Shown here: in pieces, positions 1 to 7,311 of the stretch
How the letters are laid out: each line of letters begins with the position of its first letter
Numbering within the stretch: the stretch's first letter is position 1
Origin: an uncultured Bacilli bacterium
GTDB lineage: Bacteria; Bacillota_I; Bacilli_A; RF39; UBA660
DNA: 64,000 nt
Assembly (NCBI GenBank): GCA_910588025.1
Contig: CAJUQG010000001.1
Coordinates: forward strand, 1 to 64,000
Direction of reading: 5' to 3'
The notes under the pieces: generated by a model
The model's input: only the letters and a program-made list of their open reading frames with translations
What the model was told of the DNA's origin: nothing
Database searches by the model: none
Translations under genes and position numbers: made by a program

Positions 1-125
1 TTATACAACAACTTTTTTTAAAAGAAAAGAGCATTGACTTTTGTCAACACTCTGAAAAAGGATAGTTTGATCTATTCTTTTTTCATAACTTTAAGAAATT
101 AGTCCAAACTAAAAATGGTGATGTT

Positions 126-863
126 ATGAAAAAAATGTTATTTTTAGATGCAGCAACTAGTTATCAAAACCCCAAAATTTTAGTGGGTGTCAACGAACGT
201 AAAAGTAAGACCATTTGTCATTATCAAGTTCTAGAAAAAGATCAAAAGTCACTAGGTCATGACGCTGGTGATTATTTTACGATTCAGTTTACCAATCAAA
301 CATTAGAAGAAAAAGCTTCTTCGATTCAAAAAGAAGTAGAAAAAGTCTTAAAAGCTTTCTTAAAAAAATATCATAAAGAAAGCCCCATTTTAGTTGTAGG
401 TCTTGGCAATGCTGAAATTTTAGTGGATTCCTTTGGAAGTAATGTAACAAACAAAATGATAGCTACCAATCATTATAACGATTTTTTAACCATTCCTAAA
501 ATAACGTTATTAAATCCCAGTGTAATGGCAAGAACAGGGATATCTTCTTTCAAACTAATTGATTTAATTGTGAAAGATCTAAAACCTGACACAATCATTT
601 TAATTGACTCATTAGCAACAAAAGATGCCAAATCCCTAAATAGAATCATTGAAATAAGTGATACAGGAATTATTCCTGGCAGTGCCTTAAGAACTAACAA
701 AGAAATTAATCGTCGTACTTTTAATATTCCTATATTAAGTATAGGTGTCCCACTGTTATTAAAAAATGAAGAAGGCTTATATGAAAGCATACACTTAGAA
801 AGTGAAATGGAGCAAATCTCAGAGATTATCGCTAAAAGTTTGAATCACACACTTTTATTTTAA
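126..863 (+). CDS. gpr: Gpr, spore germination protease (A25 family)
   Basis: Germination protease that degrades small acid-soluble spore proteins when spores germinate. Family features seen: VVGLGN at residues 90-95, then VDSFG with Asp101, LNPSVMARTGI at 129-139, LIDSLAT with Asp161, and DTGIIPGS at 179-186. Asp101 and Asp161 match the two aspartates proposed as catalytic in Bacillus GPR. At 245 residues it is much shorter than the Bacillus enzyme (about 370), yet the core motifs are all present. The start ATG at 126 follows a weak GGTGATGTT site. spoIIP lies 53 bases downstream, as in Bacillus. No convincing sigma-G promoter was found upstream. Confidence 0.9.
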   Translation: MKKMLFLDAATSYQNPKILVGVNERKSKTICHYQVLEKDQKSLGHDAGDYFTIQFTNQTLEEKASSIQKEVEKVLKAFLKKYHKESPILVVGLGNAEILVDSFGSNVTNKMIATNHYNDFLTIPKITLLNPSVMARTGISSFKLIDLIVKDLKPDTIILIDSLATKDAKSLNRIIEISDTGIIPGSALRTNKEINRRTFNIPILSIGVPLLLKNEEGLYESIHLESEMEQISEIIAKSLNHTLLF

Positions 864-866
864 TTC

Positions 867-897
867 GACATAATCTCACTTCTATATGCCATATAAT
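867..897 (+). promoter_or_regulatory. candidate sigma-E-like promoter for spoIIP
   Basis: GACATAAT at 867-874 and CATATAAT at 890-897 are separated by 15 bases. The -10 box fits the sigma-E pattern CATAnnnT well; the -35 box fits only partly. In Bacillus subtilis spoIIP has its own sigma-E promoter as well as read-through from gpr, so the site is in the expected place. A similar pair, with a 14-base spacer, lies upstream of spoIIM in this window. The assignment to sigma-E is inference; a plain TATAAT overlaps the same bases. Confidence 0.35.
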
Positions 898-916
898 AGC
901 AATAAGAGGGATTCGT

Positions 917-1876
917 ATGAAAAGAAGATTTAAAGCCAAAAGAACAAACAAAAAATTAGGTTTCAAATTGATAGCCTTTTTTTCGTTAGTTCTTTTTTTC
1001 TTTTTCTCAGTGTTTCATTATGTTGTCAAAAATATGAAAGAGAATATGACAAAAGAAGAAATCGTGCATCATCTATTTCAAAATGGAATGGGCAATCGCG
1101 AATTTTTTAATTTTCTTCAAATGAATCCCACTGAATTTCTTTTTTCCAGCACTATGGGAATTCAATTACCAAAAAGTGAAATGGTTTGGCAAGAAGAAGA
1201 GGAAACAGGCCCTGTCTATGACTATGTTCCCGATCCAAGCCCTTCTAGCGATGCGAAAACTCCTATGATATATCTATATAATACTCATCAAACCGAAGGA
1301 TATAGTAAAGTTGGTATAAGTGAATATGATATTGTTCCAACAGTTTTATTTGCTAGCTACTATTTACGTGAGCAACTAAATGACTTTGGTTTACCAACCC
1401 TAGTCGAAACGACCGAATTAGCAGAAATTTTACGTCTGAATCAGTGGTCCTATAGTCATTCTTATGATGCCAGTCGCTACCTTATTTTAGAAGCCAAAAA
1501 AGAGCATCCTTCTATCCAATATTTTATCGATATTCATAGAGATGCGATTTCCTATGAATCATCTACAACTGAAAGCAATGGTCAAAAATATGCTAAAGTA
1601 CTATTTGTCGTAGGAAAAGAACATCCAAATTATGAGCAAAATTTAAAATTAGCTACGGCTCTAAATGAAAAATTAAAATTAAAAATAAACAGTATCACCC
1701 GAGGGGTAATTGGCAAAGAAGGAAAAAACGTCAATGGAATTTATAACCAAGATATTAGTCCCAATAGCTTATTAATCGAAGTTGGTGGACAATATAACAA
1801 CATTGCTGAAGTTACAAATACTATGCAACTTCTTGCTCGTGTTTTAAAAGAATATATCGAGGAGAATGAATCATGA
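917..1876 (+). CDS. spoIIP: SpoIIP, stage II sporulation protein P
   Basis: Cell-wall amidase/endopeptidase of the engulfment (DMP) machinery, acting on septal peptidoglycan with SpoIID and SpoIIM. It has a basic N-terminus and a membrane anchor at about residues 17-36. The family motif IYLYNTHQTEGY is at 118-129 with His124 and Glu127 as likely zinc or catalytic residues, then a second His in FIDIHRDA and Glu in LIEVGGQYN near the C-terminus. Its 319 residues are shorter than Bacillus SpoIIP (about 400), mostly in the linker. It follows gpr and its stop overlaps the next start (ATGA). spoIIM is elsewhere in this window; spoIID is not. Confidence 0.92.
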   Translation: MKRRFKAKRTNKKLGFKLIAFFSLVLFFFFSVFHYVVKNMKENMTKEEIVHHLFQNGMGNREFFNFLQMNPTEFLFSSTMGIQLPKSEMVWQEEEETGPVYDYVPDPSPSSDAKTPMIYLYNTHQTEGYSKVGISEYDIVPTVLFASYYLREQLNDFGLPTLVETTELAEILRLNQWSYSHSYDASRYLILEAKKEHPSIQYFIDIHRDAISYESSTTESNGQKYAKVLFVVGKEHPNYEQNLKLATALNEKLKLKINSITRGVIGKEGKNVNGIYNQDISPNSLLIEVGGQYNNIAEVTNTMQLLARVLKEYIEENES

Positions 1877-2202
1877 AAAAAAAAGACAAACCAAATTGGT
1901 TTTTTCGTATCTTAGGAATTCTTTTTTTAATATATATATCGTTAAATATTGCAATGAGTGCTGGATATTATGAAGCAAAACTAAATGAAAAAACAACACT
2001 TACAGAAGAAAGTATCAAACAATTTGAAAATGATATTAAAGAAGGAAAAGAAGTGGATATAAACGATTATGTCGTCGAAAAAAATCGTGATTTTTCAAAC
2101 AATACAACCAAAACAGGTGTCTTTTTATCATCTTTAGTGGAAGATTTTATGTCGGAAGGAATCCTAAAAATGACTGATATCTTAAAAAAATTATTTACTT
2201 AA
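1873..2202 (+). CDS. small membrane-anchored protein in the YqxA position
   Basis: 109 residues with a positively charged start, one hydrophobic segment at about 11-30, and a polar acidic remainder presumably outside the membrane, ending in a short amphipathic stretch. The start overlaps the spoIIP stop by four bases, so the two are probably translationally coupled. In Bacillus subtilis the gene after spoIIP is yqxA (DUF3679), a protein of similar size and topology. The call as a counterpart rests on position and architecture, not on clear sequence similarity. A role in sporulation is inference from the operon. Confidence 0.6.
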   Translation: MKKKDKPNWFFRILGILFLIYISLNIAMSAGYYEAKLNEKTTLTEESIKQFENDIKEGKEVDINDYVVEKNRDFSNNTTKTGVFLSSLVEDFMSEGILKMTDILKKLFT

Positions 2203-2250
2203 TTAAGAGAAAAAGTATTATAATGTGCTTATAAGGAAAGGAATTTTGCT

Positions 2251-2781
2251 ATGATTACCAATCATGTAGAATACCAAAAAGCACAGAAAGAATTAGAGGC
2301 TTTATTAAAAGCAAAAGAGCCCCTTTTAGCAATAGAAAAACAAATATCTATTTTAAATCAAGCGATTGCTTCTAAAAGAAGAGAAATTGCTGAATATTTT
2401 GAAGAACAAGCAATTCTTAATATGAAACAATGTAATCATTTGTTTGTAATGTATCATTCCAGTTATGATGGATCAGAACAAACAAAACTATGTAGATGTG
2501 TAAAATGTGGATTAAACAATTTCAGAAAAAATGATGGTCGGAAAGAACAAGAAATGCAAACTATCTTTACCCATTTAAGTCTGTTTAACGCAAATTTTAT
2601 ACCTAAAACATATTTTTTAACTCCTTTAGAAGTTGAACAGTACACATCTTTAGCCATGCAACAAAAACCAGAAATTACGGATGAAGAAATAAAAACAATA
2701 ATCAAACAAAAAGAGGACGAAAAAAGAGTAGCAATGCAACATATTTCTCCTACCAAAAAAAGACTCTTAATGAACGAATAA
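2251..2781 (+). CDS. hypothetical protein with a Cys/His metal-site motif
   Basis: 176 residues, no signal or membrane segment. The first 50 or so residues are a charged helix with coiled-coil character. The middle has Cys and His spaced like a zinc site: CNH near residue 57, then CRCVKCG near 79-85. The C-terminal part is Lys/Glu-rich helix. The start has a good AAGGAAAGG ribosome site about 8 bases upstream, and TATAAT at 2219-2224 could be its -10 box. I do not recognise the family. It sits between the spoIIP operon and lepA with gaps on both sides, so it may be its own unit. Confidence 0.6.
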   Translation: MITNHVEYQKAQKELEALLKAKEPLLAIEKQISILNQAIASKRREIAEYFEEQAILNMKQCNHLFVMYHSSYDGSEQTKLCRCVKCGLNNFRKNDGRKEQEMQTIFTHLSLFNANFIPKTYFLTPLEVEQYTSLAMQQKPEITDEEIKTIIKQKEDEKRVAMQHISPTKKRLLMNE

Positions 2782-2809
2782 AAAACTGTCTCTCAAAATC
2801 ATTTAAAAA

Positions 2810-2838
2810 TTTACTTCTAATCGGTTTCATGCTAAAAT
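2810..2838 (+). promoter_or_regulatory. probable promoter of lepA
   Basis: TTTACT at 2810-2815 and TAAAAT at 2833-2838 with a 17-base spacer, followed within 20 bases by the lepA start. This is a moderate match to a vegetative sigma-A promoter. Confidence 0.4.
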
Positions 2839-2856
2839 AAAATCTAGGTGAAGACG

Positions 2857-4659
2857 ATGATTCAACAACAAAATATCCGCAATTTTTCTATTATTGCTCA
2901 TATTGACCATGGAAAAAGTACATTAGCGGATCGTATCTTAGAAATAACTGGTGCAGTCACAGAACGAGAAAAAAAAGATCAATTGTTAGATAGTATGGAT
3001 TTAGAAAGAGAAAGAGGCATTACAATTAAGTTAAATGCTGTTTCCCTAAATTATCAAAAAGATGGCCAAGAATACCTACTAAATTTAATTGATACACCAG
3101 GACATGTCGACTTTTCCTATGAAGTAAGCCGTTCCCTTGCCGCATGTGAAGGAGCAATATTAGTGGTAGATGCCGCTCAAGGAATCGAAGCCCAAACTTT
3201 AGCAAATCTTTATTTAGCACTAGAACAAGATTTAACCATTATTCCTGTCATCAATAAAATCGATTTGCCAAATGCTAATGTTCCAAAAGTATTAGAAGAA
3301 TTAAAAAATGTTTTAGGATTTTCAAAAGAAGACGTATTACTTTGTAGCGGAAAAACAGGAGAAGGTGTCAAAGATTTAATTGAAGCAGTCATTGATCGTA
3401 TTAATCCTCCTACTATCAAAAACGATGAACCTCTAAGAGCTTTAATTTTTGATTCTTATTTTGACCCTTATAAAGGTGTAGTAGCTCTCATTAAAGTATT
3501 TGAAGGTTCCTTAAAAGTCGGGGATACCATTCGATTTATGGCAACGAATAGCGAATATTTGGTGACCGAACTAGGTGTTCATAATCCCAAAGAAGAAAAA
3601 TGGAATACCCTAAGAAGTGGGGAAGTTGGTTATCTTTGTGCTAGTATAAAAGAAATTAGTGCCATTCATGTTGGAGACACTATTACGAAAAAGAATAACT
3701 CTTCGAAAATACCAATCGTTGGTTATAAGCCAATGAAACCAATGGTATACTCAGGAATCTTTCCCGTGGAACCTAACCGTTATGAAGCCCTAAAAGAGGC
3801 CTTCTTAAAATTAAAACTAAATGATGCTGCTCTAACATTTGAACCTGAAACGAGTGATGCACTAGGTTTTGGGTTTCGGGTTGGTTTTCTAGGTCTTTTA
3901 CATATGGATATTATAATGACCCGGATTGAACGAGAATTTGACTTAGCTGTTATTGCGACTAGTCCAAGTGTCATTTATGAATTAACCTTAACCAATAACG
4001 AAGAAATTGCGATTGATAGTCCAAATAAAATGCCTGAAAGCGTGAAAATTAAATCCATTCGTGAACCATTTATTTATACCAATATTATCGTTCCCTCGGA
4101 ATATATCGGTGCAATTATGGAACTTTGTCAAAATAAAAGAGGAATATACAAATCCCTCGAATACATTGATGAAACAAGAGTAAACATTCATTATGAAATA
4201 CCACTTTCAGAAATCGTGTATGACTTTTTTGATAAACTAAAAAGTACCACAAAAGGTTATGCTTCTTTTGATTACGATATTGTTGGGTATCGTGAAAGTA
4301 AACTTGTCAAAATGGACATTTTATTAAATGGCGAAATTGTTGATGCCTTATCAGTTATCGTTCATAAAGATTTTGCTTATTCAAGAGGAAGAGTAATTGT
4401 TTCCAAATTAAAAGAATTAATTCCAAGACAATTGTTTCAAGTACCTATCCAAGCAAGTGTTGGCTCAAAAGTCATTGCTCGCGAAAATATAAGCGCTATG
4501 AAGAAAAATGTATTAGCAAAATGCTATGGTGGTGATATTACCAGAAAAAGAAAATTACTAGAAAAACAAAAAGAAGGAAAAAAACGAATGAAAATGGTCG
4601 GCAGTGTCGAAGTTCCTCAAGAAGCATTTCTAGCAGTTCTAAGTGAGGATCAATCGTGA
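2857..4659 (+). CDS. lepA: LepA (EF4), ribosome-associated GTPase
   Basis: Translation factor that binds ribosomes in an EF-G-like way. The G1 loop AHIDHGKST is at residues 14-22, DTPGHVDF near 78-85 and NKIDLP near 132-137. Domain III contains the GVRVGFLG-like segment characteristic of LepA, and the C-terminus has the LepA-specific region (GGDITRKRKLLEKQKEGK). Length 600 matches the family. I chose ATG 2857 because AGGTG at 2846-2850 is a ribosome site 6 bases before it; the GTG at 2848 lies inside that site. The next gene starts on the lepA stop (GTGA overlap). Confidence 0.97.
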   Translation: MIQQQNIRNFSIIAHIDHGKSTLADRILEITGAVTEREKKDQLLDSMDLERERGITIKLNAVSLNYQKDGQEYLLNLIDTPGHVDFSYEVSRSLAACEGAILVVDAAQGIEAQTLANLYLALEQDLTIIPVINKIDLPNANVPKVLEELKNVLGFSKEDVLLCSGKTGEGVKDLIEAVIDRINPPTIKNDEPLRALIFDSYFDPYKGVVALIKVFEGSLKVGDTIRFMATNSEYLVTELGVHNPKEEKWNTLRSGEVGYLCASIKEISAIHVGDTITKKNNSSKIPIVGYKPMKPMVYSGIFPVEPNRYEALKEAFLKLKLNDAALTFEPETSDALGFGFRVGFLGLLHMDIIMTRIEREFDLAVIATSPSVIYELTLTNNEEIAIDSPNKMPESVKIKSIREPFIYTNIIVPSEYIGAIMELCQNKRGIYKSLEYIDETRVNIHYEIPLSEIVYDFFDKLKSTTKGYASFDYDIVGYRESKLVKMDILLNGEIVDALSVIVHKDFAYSRGRVIVSKLKELIPRQLFQVPIQASVGSKVIARENISAMKKNVLAKCYGGDITRKRKLLEKQKEGKKRMKMVGSVEVPQEAFLAVLSEDQS

Positions 4660-4910
4660 ACAAGGAAGAATTACAAAAAACTTTAATAAAGTTGTTTCAT
4701 AATTATCAAAAAGAAATTAAATCATTAAACTATGGTGAATTTACCAAAGCAACTTACTTTTTGTTAGAAAAATTAAAAAAATATCAAGGAATCTCAGAAG
4801 AAACAGATCAATTCTTAAAAATCATCTACCAAAATATAGAACTTATCAAACAACAATTTAGTTTAGAAATCGATATGGAAGTACAAAATGAAATGAGAAA
4901 AGGAAGATAA
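4656..4910 (+). CDS. small hypothetical protein between lepA and hemW
   Basis: 84 residues, Lys/Glu-rich, predicted mostly helical, no membrane segment or known motif. The GTG start overlaps the lepA stop by four bases and has GTGAGG 7 bases upstream; hemW begins 2 bases after its stop. The tight packing says it is co-translated with lepA and hemW. I do not recognise a family. Confidence 0.65.
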   Translation: MNKEELQKTLIKLFHNYQKEIKSLNYGEFTKATYFLLEKLKKYQGISEETDQFLKIIYQNIELIKQQFSLEIDMEVQNEMRKGR

Positions 4911-4912
4911 CA

Positions 4913-5995
4913 ATGAAATCAGTTTATATCCATATTCCATTTTGTAAAAGTATTTGTAGTTATTGTGATTTTTGCAAAATGTTTTATAACCCAAAATGGG
5001 CGCATGAGTATTTGGTAGCCCTAAAAGAAGAAATCGAAGATCAATATATGGGTGAAGATATTAGTTCACTTTATATTGGTGGAGGAACGCCCTCTTGTTT
5101 AAGTGAAAAAAATTTAAAATACTTATTTAAGATTATCAGTCTTTTAAATCGCAAAGAAGATTGTGAATTTACCTTTGAATGTAATTTAAATGATTTAAAC
5201 GAATCTTTGTTAACCATCTTAAAAGAAGGTGGCGTCAATCGTTTAAGTATTGGTATTGAATCTTTTAATGACCAAAAATTACTTTTGATGGGACGGAATC
5301 ATACGATTGATGATGCCAAAGAAAAAATTGCCCTAGCAAGAAGCTTTGGTTTTCATAATATCAATATAGATCTTATATATGGGTTTCCAAAAGAGACCAA
5401 AAAGATTTTAAAACAAGATATCAAACAAATCATGAAATTAAAACCAGAACATATTAGTACTTATAGTTTAATCTTATCTGAACATACGCTTCTTCACGTT
5501 AATAAAATGGAACCAATTTCGGAAGATTTGGATGCGAAATTTTATCAAATTCTTAAAAAGAAATTAAAACGAAAAAAATATCATCATTATGAAGTGAGTA
5601 ACTTTTCTAAAAAAGGTTATGAATCAAAACATAATTTAGGTTACTGGAATAACTTAGAATACTATGGTTTTGGATTATCTGCTTCTGGTTATATTGACAA
5701 TATTCGCTATACCAATACCCTAAACTTAAAGAAATACTTAGCACATGATTACGATGGCAAAAAAGAATTAATGACCCCAACCGATGTTTTAGATAACGAA
5801 ATTATGTTAGGACTTCGTAAAGTACAAGGCATTAATTTAGCAGAATTTGAAAAAAAATATGGCGTTTCTTTAGAAGAAACTTATCCTGTAGCTCCTTTAA
5901 TAAAAAAGAAAGAATTAATGAAAAAAAAGGGATATATTTATATCAATCCGGACAAACTATATGTAATGAATGAAATTCTCATGAAATTAATTTAA
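4913..5995 (+). CDS. hemW: HemW, radical-SAM haem chaperone
   Basis: Radical SAM protein of the HemN/HemW group. The 4Fe-4S cysteines are Cys11, Cys15 and Cys18 in IPFCKSICSYCDFC, followed by the SAM-binding YIGGGTPS near residues 57-64. The C-terminal KHNLGYWNNLEYYGFG segment is typical of HemW. HemW is a haem-binding chaperone and not a coproporphyrinogen dehydrogenase; position after lepA, as in Bacillus (yqeR), supports HemW. 360 residues, near the family size. An extra Cys21 follows the cluster. The start has an AAGGAAG site upstream. Confidence 0.92.
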   Translation: MKSVYIHIPFCKSICSYCDFCKMFYNPKWAHEYLVALKEEIEDQYMGEDISSLYIGGGTPSCLSEKNLKYLFKIISLLNRKEDCEFTFECNLNDLNESLLTILKEGGVNRLSIGIESFNDQKLLLMGRNHTIDDAKEKIALARSFGFHNINIDLIYGFPKETKKILKQDIKQIMKLKPEHISTYSLILSEHTLLHVNKMEPISEDLDAKFYQILKKKLKRKKYHHYEVSNFSKKGYESKHNLGYWNNLEYYGFGLSASGYIDNIRYTNTLNLKKYLAHDYDGKKELMTPTDVLDNEIMLGLRKVQGINLAEFEKKYGVSLEETYPVAPLIKKKELMKKKGYIYINPDKLYVMNEILMKLI

Positions 5996-6008
5996 AACGG
6001 GTGATATT

Positions 6009-6506
6009 ATGATTCTTCTTTTCTTATTACTGCTATTAATTCCTTATAATGTAAATGCAACGAGTAGTTACTTAATCGATTTTCAAGTAACGAACGGAAA
6101 TTTATTAACAAAATTTAATGAACAAAACAATCTTTACACCATTAAATTAGAAGAAGAAGCCGAAACGGTCGAATTTACATACAAATTAAAAGAAGACACT
6201 TCCAATATAGAGATTTTTGATAATCACTATGAAGAAGATAAAGAAAATATAATGATTATTAAAGTAAGTAACAAAGAAAAGACCGATTATCAAACATATA
6301 CTTTTTATTTAGAAAAAGAAGAAAGCACGATGACAACAAGCATTGAAGACACAACCAATACCCTTACTATTACCAAACAAGAACGTAGTCCTTTTTTAGC
6401 ACCAAGTGTCATTTTAGTTTGCACGCTTTGTATCGCCGTTTTATTTTATGTATTAATCATCCGCTTTTTTAAGAAAAAAGTACCAAATAAAAAATCACCT
6501 ACATAA
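6009..6506 (+). CDS. secreted/membrane-anchored beta-domain protein
   Basis: 165 residues. Residues 1-18 look like a signal peptide ending NVNA. Residues about 20-105 have alternating hydrophobic pattern and repeated phrases like those of cadherin-like beta-sandwich domains. Residues about 130-152 form a transmembrane helix, followed by a Lys-rich tail on the inside. So it is a single-pass protein with a small extracytoplasmic domain. Ribosome site GGGTGAT precedes ATG 6009. Function unknown. Its terminator overlaps the start of the next gene. Confidence 0.65.
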   Translation: MILLFLLLLLIPYNVNATSSYLIDFQVTNGNLLTKFNEQNNLYTIKLEEEAETVEFTYKLKEDTSNIEIFDNHYEEDKENIMIIKVSNKEKTDYQTYTFYLEKEESTMTTSIEDTTNTLTITKQERSPFLAPSVILVCTLCIAVLFYVLIIRFFKKKVPNKKSPT

Positions 6507-6527
6507 CATGTAATAGGTGATTTTTTT
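6490..6527 (+). terminator. terminator hairpin overlapping the next gene's ribosome site
   Basis: Arms 6490-6501 and 6514-6525 (AAAAATCACCTA against TAGGTGATTTTT) with a 12-base loop, then a run of seven T. It ends the preceding gene. The 3' arm contains AGGTGA (6515-6520), the only good ribosome site for the TTG start at 6526, which lies in the T run. Confidence 0.75.
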
Positions 6528-7125
6528 GAAATTAATAGCACATCGTGGATTACACCAAAATGGTGTAGCAGAAAACTCTTTAGCATCATTTCAACAAGCG
6601 ATAGCAAATAAAGATTATGATGGGTTTGAGTTTGATATAAGAACTAGTAAAGATGGAATATTCATAATCCATCATGACTTATTTATCGATGGAAACCTTA
6701 TCCGTTTTTTAAATTACTCTGAATTAAAAGAAAAGTATCATCTCACATCTTTAGAAGAAGTATTAAAATTAAAAACAGATAAAATTATGTTATTAGAAAT
6801 AAAAGAAGCCAATATCGATACCGATGCTTTAAATAAACTAATTCGTCAATATCCTCATACCAATCTCTATATCGATTCCTTTGATAACAAAATTATAGAA
6901 CGAATGATGAAATACCAAAACCATGCCAAGTATGGTGTTTTAAACTATATTTTAAACAGTGAACAAAATTACCAAAAATATGATTTTATAGGACTTCTTT
7001 CAAGTATTATAACCGATGATTTAATAGCTTTTTTTGAAAAAAATAAAATCGAAATATTTATTTATGGGATTTTAAATAAAAAACAGATTGGTAAATATCA
7101 AAATGCCTTTTATATCGTCGATTAA
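6526..7125 (+). CDS. short glycerophosphodiester phosphodiesterase
   Basis: GDPD-family TIM barrel that would release glycerol 3-phosphate from glycerophosphodiesters. Seen near the N-terminus: AHRG with His and Arg, ENSLASF with Glu, then FEFDIRTSKDG with Glu and Asp, and HHD; these are the family's metal and catalytic residues. The later LLEIKE supplies another conserved Glu and Lys. At about 199 residues it is shorter than the usual 240. I chose TTG 6526 because AGGTGA lies 5 bases upstream; GTG 6517 falls inside that site. The ribosome site is buried in a hairpin. Cytoplasmic. Confidence 0.85.
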   Translation: MKLIAHRGLHQNGVAENSLASFQQAIANKDYDGFEFDIRTSKDGIFIIHHDLFIDGNLIRFLNYSELKEKYHLTSLEEVLKLKTDKIMLLEIKEANIDTDALNKLIRQYPHTNLYIDSFDNKIIERMMKYQNHAKYGVLNYILNSEQNYQKYDFIGLLSSIITDDLIAFFEKNKIEIFIYGILNKKQIGKYQNAFYIVD

Positions 7126-7259
7126 TTCACTTATTTATTTGTAACACTTCTATCTTTCTGTAAAAAATTCTCCAAATGATAATCACATAAAATCATAGCC
7201 TTAGTTTCATTTAAAATTAGTAGGGAACCAAATTTGACATTTTGTCGTACAAGACTTCT

Positions 7260-7287
7260 TTGATTAATAAAATCATTATGCTATAAT
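7260..7287 (+). promoter_or_regulatory. sigma-A promoter for the WG-repeat pair
   Basis: TTGATT at 7260-7265 and TATAAT at 7282-7287 with a 16-base spacer, 25 bases before the start at 7312. Confidence 0.6.
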
Positions 7288-7311
7288 ATTCTATAATAGG
7301 AGTTGAGTAGA

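Noticed and set aside
27..53. Imperfect hairpin AGAG..TTGAC / GTCAA..CTCT before gpr
   Set aside because: Two mismatches in the stem and the T-rich flank is on the minus strand, where no gene would end here. It may be part of the leader of a minus-strand gene outside the window, which cannot be seen.
53..90. Possible sigma-G promoter for gpr
   Set aside because: CATAACT fits the -10 poorly and no GHATR box lies 17-18 bases upstream.
4913..5995. HemN (coproporphyrinogen dehydrogenase)
   Set aside because: HemN has CX3CX2CXC and a longer N-terminus. The motif, length and C-terminal KHNLGYW segment fit HemW.
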